Assembly: GCA_033239125.1 (NCBI GenBank)
Contig: BSWB01000002.1
Span: forward strand, 85,680,560-85,744,559
DNA from: Fagopyrum homotropicum
Lineage: Eukaryota > Streptophyta > Magnoliopsida > Caryophyllales > Polygonaceae
Direction: 5' to 3'
DNA length: 64,000 nucleotides
Part shown: one piece after another, positions 58,254-64,000 of the stretch
Position numbering within the stretch: the first letter of the stretch is position 1
Layout: each line of letters starts with the position of its first letter
Made by a program: the position numbers and the translations under genes
Notes under the pieces: generated by a model
What the model was told of the DNA's origin: nothing
The model's database searches: none
What the model saw: only the letters and a program-made list of their open reading frames with translations

Positions 58254-58271
58254 TCCCCGGCAACGGCGCCA
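58254..58271 (-). other. Primer binding site of element E (Asp-tRNA type)
   Basis: Minus strand TGGCGCCGTTGCCGGGGA, six bases from the 5' LTR. Confidence 0.93.
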
Positions 58272-58277
58272 AAAACT

Positions 58278-59134
58278 TGTTACGCTAAGATCGTGGTGCG
58301 CAAATGGGTTTTAAATTTATAACTCGAACTAAATCCTAAACTATCTAGCGAAACCCGCAGTGTACGGGACGTATGTAGTAGGGATAGTATTCCGAGGTCG
58401 AACACAAAGACTAAGGTGAAATTGATTCGATTTGTGATTGAGTTTAGTAAAGACCTAGGTTGAAAGAAAAGAAAGAAATAAAGAAATGAAAATCTCAAAT
58501 GTTTTTGGTTGGTTTTTGGTGATCAATCAAAGATCACAATTCATGCAAAGTAAACAATCAACTAAACTATGAATCAACACAAATAAACAAGCTAAACAAC
58601 ATATAGATCAAAGAGAGAATATTTTTGTTAGAGGATAATGGATAATGGAGAGCTGCTCCAAGATGCTCTTCTCAGCCAATGAAGGACCACTTTTATAACA
58701 AATTTTGCATGAGCTGACCATGAGAGTCGTGGCACAGCTGTCACAAGAATCTGGCAAAATCCACGGGTGATTCCACGGCCGTGGAGTGTCAGAGAGCCGT
58801 GATTTGCTCCAGAAACTTCGCTTTGGATCATTAAGCTGTGATTTGGTGCATGGCTTGTGTTGGCAAGGCTCCATGAGTCCTCCTTAGCCTTTAGCTTGTC
58901 TCCTAATGAGTCCGAGGGTGTGTCATCTAGATGAACGATCCTCAAACGTATCGTTTTAGCTCCTAAACCTCCCGAAATACCTACAAAGCAACGCACAAGT
59001 CCGTGTAGACGTCTATCTCGACAAAGGTACGTGAATTGAGTGCAAACGTCGTGAACTAGTGCTAAACTATGCATGAATGAGTGAGAAATTTATCTAAATG
59101 ATCACCTAAAACTAAGCAATAAATCGTGTTATCA
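58278..59134 (-). repeat. 5' LTR of element E (857 bp)
   Basis: Pairs with 49864-50719; palindrome CCACGGCCGTGG at 58773-58784; followed by GAGCC. Confidence 0.95.
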
Positions 59135-59139
59135 GAGCC

Positions 59140-59270
59140 AAGCCTCGTTATGAACACTTGTAGCCAATAAATTCAGTAAGCCCTCGGTCTCATGCTCAAT
59201 CTTCTTAGCTAGGGAATGTTTGATAGCTCCCTCATACTCCGGAGATGCTAGCTCAGATGGTCCCTCATCA
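59140..59270 (-). repeat. 3' LTR of H', copy 2, part right of E
   Basis: Continues the LTR from 49863 and ends CCTCATCA at 59270, followed by the polypurine tract. Confidence 0.92.
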
Positions 59271-59532
59271 TTCCCCCTCTCTTGGGAAGGATTCTTCCAC
59301 GAATCTTCAAGCTCTACATCCATAGGTGGGAACGGACTGAGGTCTCTAACATTGAAGGTCGGACTGACCCCGAATTCCTCCGGAAGATCCAATACATAAG
59401 CGTTGTCACCGGCTTTGTGAAGCACCTTGAAAGGACCGGTACCCCTAGGTGATAGCTTGGACTTTCAAAGCTCTTGGAAACGCTCCTTCCTAAGATGTAA
59501 CCACACGAGATCTCCGGGCTCAAACAACAACT
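59271..59532 (-). pseudogene. pol: Pol C-terminus of H', copy 2
   Basis: Duplicate of 31819-32080: HKAGDNAYVLDLPEEFG, FNVRDLSPFPPM and SQERGNDEGPSELAS, with the same in-frame TGA upstream (near 59464). The tail encoded in the LTR is cut by E. Solo LTR J follows at 59538. Confidence 0.85.
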
Positions 59533-59537
59533 TCCTC

Positions 59538-60648
59538 TGATGTTGGACCATCACATGGAAGATATCAAGGTCCCATTACTAGAGCAAGAGCTAAGGAGAT
59601 CCAAGAAGTTACGTCAAGGGAAGTGTTATTGCTTGACACAATGCGTTAACCATTTAATTTCCATACATCATGTGTTAATCTTTTGGTGAATGTAGGAGCA
59701 AGCGAACCAAGCGAGGAGACCATGCCGACGTGCTCACTTCCCATGCAGCTCGAGGAGACCATGCAGGTTGTTGCTCACGTCCCATGCAGCCCAAGAGGGG
59801 AGGCTGTTGCTCACGTCCAATGAAGCCCAAGAGGAGATGTTGTTGCTCACAACCATTGCAGCCCAAGAGGGGAGGCAGCTGCTCACGTCCAAGGCAGCCC
59901 AAGAAGATAGCAAGCTGCTCACGTTCAAGAAGGCCCAAAGAGAGTAATTAGCTTCCTCATTCGGATCATCATTTGGGCTCTTAAAACACATCCAAATCAC
60001 TCATGGATTTGTTGAACAAAATAGCCCATTCGGATAGTCCATTTGGCTCTTAAAATCGTCCAACTCACTCCAAGGAGTTGTTTGAATAAATCAGCCTACT
60101 TTCATGCTGAATTAGTTGTTTGTTAAGTTGTTAGCTACATTAGAGGAAGCTCTCTTATTACCACCTTCCCACTAATGTTTTAGTTTTCTTTTCTTTATTT
60201 TTGTCTAGATAAAAGAGTCTATATATATAGCCTCTTTAGCTGCTGATTAGTTACGTTAATTTCATTGCTTAGAATTACATTTGTAATCATTCACAAAATC
60301 AATCAAAGAACAAGAGAGTTTTTGGTTGGCATTGCTGTTGTTTGCTTGGCTGAGCTTGTTCGTGTCAACCGCCTTCGGATTGGTGCTTCGAGCCTTCACG
60401 AGTCCCTCTTTGTGCTAGTCCAGCCGGAGCTAGTGTAAAGTTGTATTGGAGACAGGTCTAGGGCATTCACGAAGTGGGGTTTTGGCTCTTCGGCCTTGGT
60501 TCCTTTCGTTGACTCTCTTTGGTTCTTCTCTATACCTTCCTGCGTCCATTCACCATCCACGTTTCATTCCGCATCTGGATTCGCTTCATTCATCCGGATT
60601 CGGGATCATTGTACCTAGATCGACTCATTCACGGATAATACCGTATCA
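59538..60648 (+). repeat. Solo LTR J, copy 2 (1111 bp)
   Basis: Same length, site and TCCTC duplication (59533-59537, 60649-60653) as copy 1. Holds the 36-bp coding repeats at about 59742-59942. Confidence 0.95.
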
Positions 60649-60653
60649 TCCTC

Positions 60654-61342
60654 TCTCCCTTGTTTGCCTTAGCTGCGGTCCGAGCTGCTTTGTCCTCCAA
60701 GCACAGTCGTGTCTTGTCATGTAATCCCCTAATGTACTCAACCTGTTTACCTGCATTGAAATCTACTCGCTCCTTTGAAGGTAACGGCATAAGATCAAAA
60801 GGGGTTAAGGGATTCAAACCATACACACACTTAAAAGGGGTCATGTTAGTGGAAGAATGGATGGTCCTGTTATATGCAAACTCAACATGTGGTAACACAT
60901 CCTCCCACTCTTTTAAATTCTTCTTAATTACAGCCCTTAAAACTGTTCCTAAAGTCCTATTAGTTACTTCGGTATGGCCATCAGTTTGAGGGTGGCTAGC
61001 GGTAGAGAACAACAACTTAGTACCTAGCTTACCCCATAAAGTCTTCCAAAAGTAACTAAGAAATTTCACAACCCGATCACTAACAATGGTTCTAGGAACT
61101 CCATGTAGCCTAACTACTTCTCTAAAGAAGAGGTTTGCAACAGTAGTGGCATCATCCGTTTTGTGACAAGCTATGAAGTGTGCCATCTTAGAGAACCTGT
61201 CAACCACCACAAAAATAGAGTCTCTTCCCCTCTTAGTCCTAGGTAACCCCAAAATAAAGTCCATACTAATGTCTTCCCAAGGAGCTACGAGAATGGGTAA
61301 AGGGGTATACAAACCATGGGGCATGACTCTAGACTTTGCTTT
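60654..61342 (-). pseudogene. pol: Integrase of H', copy 2, cut by F
   Basis: Minus-strand frame open from 61342 to about 60654: AKSRVMPHGLYTPLP, DFILGLPRTKRGRDSIFVVVD, FFREVVRLHGVPRTIVSD, HPQTDGHTEVTNRTL, HVEFAYNRTIHSS and YGLNPLTPFDLMPLPSKERVDF. This is the integrase catalytic core and start of the C-terminal domain; the catalytic Asp in the second motif region is kept (SDRVVKF has Val for the usual Asp after Arg). F interrupts it at 61343 and solo LTR J cuts the other end. Confidence 0.9.
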
Positions 61343-63170
61343 TGATAACACGATTTATGACTTAGTTTTAGCGTAACATTTAGATAGATTTCTCACTCAT
61401 TCATGCATGTTTTAGCACTAGTTCACGACGTTTTGCACTCAATTCATGTATTTTGCCGAGATAGACGTCTACACGGACTTGTGCGTGTTTTATAGGTATT
61501 TCGGGAGATTTAGGAGCAAAAACGATACGTTTGAGGATCGTTCATCTAGATGACACACCCTCGGACTCATTAGGACACAAGCTAAAGGCTAAGGAGGACT
61601 CATGGAGCCTTGCCAACACAAGCCATGCACCAAATCACAGCTTAATGATCCAAGGCGAAGTTTCTGCACAGAATCACGGTTCTTTGACACTCCACGGCCG
61701 TGGAATCACCCGTGGATTTTGCCAGATTCTTGTGACAGCTGTGCCACGACTCTCATGGCCAGCTCATGCAAGTTTGTTATAAAAGTGGTCCTTCATGGGC
61801 TGTGAGAGATATCTTGGAGCAGCTCTCCATTATCCATTATCTTCTAACAAAAATATTCTCTCAACAAGAAGTCTTTCTAGGAAGGAAAGTGTCAAAGAGG
61901 AAGAAGAAGAGCTCCATTGAAGAGGAGGAGAAGAACACACACCATTACCACACTTGATAGTTTTGTATTGAAGAATTCCGGATTCTGTTTCTAAGAGTTG
62001 TATGAATCATTTGAACCTTCTTTTGGAAGGATTGTGAGTTGCTCTAATTCTATTTTCAGCTTGGTTTTGCTTTAGTTCACTTGTCCATCTCTTTTCCTTC
62101 ATTATCTTGCAAATGGATAACAAGTTTTTATGTTTGTTTGTTTCGATTTCTATTATGAACGTTGTAGGCTAAATTGATGTGGTTCTAGGGTAAGGAAAGG
62201 ATGGTTATGGCTAGGGCTATGATAGGACGGACTTAGATTTACCTTTGGATGACTTGTGTGAATGAACGTAGCTGCTGTTAGAAATCACGGGTAGTTCTTG
62301 TCTGACCACAGCCGTGGTTTAGGTAGGACAAACCGTGATTTTCCCTGGCTCGATGGATCTTGTCTTAGATGTATAGAATGTTGAAATCCTAAGTGTTTGT
62401 TGAGTTTAATCTACCCTAGGGTGACCTAGTGTTAGTAACTAAGTGTTAGGAGAGACTTACCCGGTAATCCTTACTCTTAGATTCCAAAGATAACAACCCT
62501 TAGGTAGTGGTGAGCCTAATAAGCCGCCATTGGATTAGGTGTGCTAGGATAGTTGTTTAGGACTTCCCTTTCCAAGACTTACCCGGTAAGGATAGGTTAG
62601 ACCCCTAGCTAACAATCCGGTTTGTGTAGAATTCCTATCCTTAGGTTCTTAGAGACTTACCCGGTGATGAGACCTTAGGAGTGGACTAGTTGGACCATGA
62701 GACCTACCCGTTAATTGATCCCAATCTAGGAACGCTTAATCCCAACATATCATAGTTAATCCAAGAAATGAATAGATAACTTGAGTCCTATGCCATAACT
62801 GGAACTTCCAACCCCTAGAATCCGTCTTTTCTTTCCTTGATCATTATCTTGTTTAGCTTGTTTATTTGTGTTGATTTTTAGTTTAGTTTGATTGTTTACT
62901 TTGCATGAATTGTGATCTTTGATTGATCACCAAAAACCAACTAAAAACATTTGAGATTTTCATTTCTCTGTTTCTTTCTTTTCTTTCAACCTAGGTCTTT
63001 ACTAAACTCAATCACAAATCGAATCAATTTCACCTTAGTCTTTGTGTTCGACCTCGGAATATTATCCCTTCTACAAACGTCCCGTACACTGCGGGTTTCG
63101 CTAGGTAGTTAGGACTTAGTTCGAGTTATAAATTTAAAACCCATTTGCGCATCACGATCTTAGCGTAACA
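61343..63170 (+). repeat. 5' LTR of element F (1828 bp)
   Basis: Matches the E LTR at both ends (reverse orientation) and has an extra middle part with GAGACTTACCCGGTAA motifs at 62452, 62575, 62652 and 62699. Palindrome CCACGGCCGTGG at 61692-61703; imperfect copy CCACAGCCGTGG at 62306-62317. A sense open frame at 61531-61782 corresponds to one in the E LTR. Confidence 0.93.
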
Positions 63171-63177
63171 AAGTTTA

Positions 63178-63195
63178 TGGCGCCGTTGCCGGGGA
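63178..63195 (+). other. Primer binding site of element F (Asp-tRNA type)
   Basis: TGGCGCCGTTGCCGGGGA, seven bases after the LTR end GCGTAACA. Confidence 0.94.
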
Positions 63196-63312
63196 CTAGG
63201 TCTAGATTGAGTCTATTTTGTGATTGTTTCTAGTATAGATCTTTCTTGTTGCTTTTGATCTCTTTTTGGTTTGTGTCTTTGCTTTTCAGGACATCTATTA
63301 CTCTTTCGGTGT

Positions 63313-64000
63313 ATGCGAAGATCTCGTGGCAAGGATTTAGCTCCATTCGATCCCGAACCGGAGAAAACCCTTCGATCTAGATCCAAGAGCATCCGAAAAG
63401 AGAAAGAGATGGCCGGTAGAAATCTCCAAGCTGAGTTGGATGAAGCCTTAGAGCAAATAAGGCTAAGAGATGAGCTCTTGGAGGAAGAAAGGAGACTTGC
63501 CAATGAGAGGCAAGAGGAAACTAGGAGGGAGATTGATGAGATTAGGCAAGCCCTTGTTCAAGGAGAGCTTAATCGCCGACAACCTCCACCTCCTCCACCA
63601 CAACCGCAGCCGGCGGCTAATGTTAGGGTTGTGCCCATTGCCATTGAAGAGCCACAAACCCTAGGGAGACGTATGGATCCGGCACAAAGAGCACACCGTC
63701 CGGGTGTGAACTTAGGAGATCCCGCAGCCCACAACTATGAGCTCCGCCCTCAAGTTCTACAAATGATCCGGCATAATCAATTTGGAGGGATGGAAGGAGA
63801 GTCTCCTCATCAACATTTGATGAATTATGAGATCTTGATGGAGACTCTTAGACCGCCAAGATTGGAGAGCAACAACCATAAGCTTAGGGCTTTTTCCTTC
63901 TCTCTTAAGGATAAAGCCTTAGCTTGGTATCAATCTATTCCACAAGGGCGAGTTGGTACTTGGGAGGAGATGACAACCGAGTTTTTGACTAAGTTCTTCC
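63313..64000 (+). CDS. gag: Gag of element F, N-terminal 229 codons, open at window end
   Basis: Starts ATG 63313 (MRRSRGKDLAPFDPEPEK), 118 bases after the primer site, and has no stop to base 64000. Order: basic N-terminus, long charged helix (LDEALEQIRLRDELLEEERR, about residues 42-61), Pro/Gln-rich linker (about 91-105), Gag core with HQHLMNYEILMETLRP and LKDKALAWYQSIPQGRVG, ending in TEFLTKFF. Nearly the same as E Gag over this length. It is the only gag here without a visible break; the rest lies outside, so whether F is autonomous cannot be told. Confidence 0.9.
   Translation, partial: MRRSRGKDLAPFDPEPEKTLRSRSKSIRKEKEMAGRNLQAELDEALEQIRLRDELLEEERRLANERQEETRREIDEIRQALVQGELNRRQPPPPPPQPQPAANVRVVPIAIEEPQTLGRRMDPAQRAHRPGVNLGDPAAHNYELRPQVLQMIRHNQFGGMEGESPHQHLMNYEILMETLRPPRLESNNHKLRAFSFSLKDKALAWYQSIPQGRVGTWEEMTTEFLTKFF

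Larger units (their letters stand above)
49864..59134 (-). mobile_element. Element E, Athila-type retrotransposon, structurally complete (9271 bp)
   Basis: LTRs of 856 and 857 bp (TG...CA), flanked by GAGCC (49859-49863, 59135-59139), Asp-tRNA type primer site, gag, pol, a 1.6-kb non-coding 3' part and a polypurine tract. Comparing the LTRs line by line I count 11 substitutions and one 1-base indel (about 1.3 percent), so it is a young insertion. It lies in the LTR of H' copy 2 only, hence after the duplication. No env-like frame of useful length follows pol. Confidence 0.95.
42604..60834 (+). repeat. Segmental duplication, copy 2 (interrupted by E)
   Basis: Direct copy of 24434-33382; E (49864-59134) is a later insertion. 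Without E and its extra duplication the length is 8955 bp against 8949 bp. It shares solo LTRs H and J with their target duplications, and shared stops (45243-45245, 46339-46341, 47531-47533 match 27067-27069, 28165-28167, 29357-29359). Confidence 0.95.
61343..64000 (+). mobile_element. Element F, Athila-type retrotransposon, 5' part
   Basis: 5' LTR of 1828 bp (TGATAACACG...GCGTAACA), Asp-tRNA type primer site and an open gag running off the window. The left flank GCTTT (61338-61342) is the expected target duplication; its partner is outside. Gag is close to that of E, but the LTR is about 970 bp longer. Confidence 0.93.

Overview
This window looks like nuclear DNA of a flowering plant and consists almost entirely of Ty3/gypsy LTR retrotransposons nested in one another. 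I recognise no host gene, rRNA, tRNA gene, CRISPR array or bacterial feature. Three lineages are present: (i) CRM-like chromoviruses (elements A, B, C, H, J, K, L; Met-tRNA type primer site, pol frame running into the 3' LTR), (ii) a Tekay/Del-type chromovirus (G, two copies; C-terminal chromodomain-like segment), (iii) Athila-type elements (D, E, F; Asp-tRNA type primer site TGGCGCCGTTGCCGGGGA). This lineage mix is typical of gene-poor, probably pericentromeric plant chromatin; the species cannot be named from the sequence. Lineage names rest on reading motifs, not on a database search.

Layout. 1-2872: 5' end of minus-strand element A, cut by the window edge. 2873-3162: left part of the 5' LTR of G. 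3163-24433: element C (+) inserted in the G LTR, proven by the 5-bp duplication CTTTC at 3158-3162 and 24434-24438. Inside C lie B (-, 3320-10435) in its 5' LTR and D (-, 17513-24176, duplication TGTTG) in its 3' LTR. 24434-30974: rest of G copy 1, holding solo LTR H (duplication TCTGA). 30975-33435: element H' (-) with solo LTR J inside it (duplication TCCTC). 33436-36568: element K (+), cut in gag by L (-, 36569-42107). 42113-60834: second copy of the block C-LTR end / G / solo H / H' / solo J, carrying a younger insertion, Athila element E (49864-59134, duplication GAGCC). 61343-64000: Athila element F (+), cutting the integrase of the second H' and leaving the window inside gag.

The key structural result is a direct duplication of about 8.95 kb (24434-33382 and 42604-60834 minus E). 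Both copies share the same solo-LTR insertions, target-site duplications, frameshift and stop codons, so these events came before the duplication. D, E, K and several stop codons came afterwards or are private to one copy. B and L are near-identical minus-strand elements, each followed on its right by C LTR sequence, which suggests unequal crossing-over between them.

None of the elements whose whole coding region is visible is intact. E is the best preserved: two similar LTRs, primer site, polypurine tract, and a gag-pol broken by one frameshift and one stop codon. D keeps only the cis-acting parts plus a gag remnant and would need proteins supplied by a relative such as E or F. The visible gag of F is fully open but cut by the window end.
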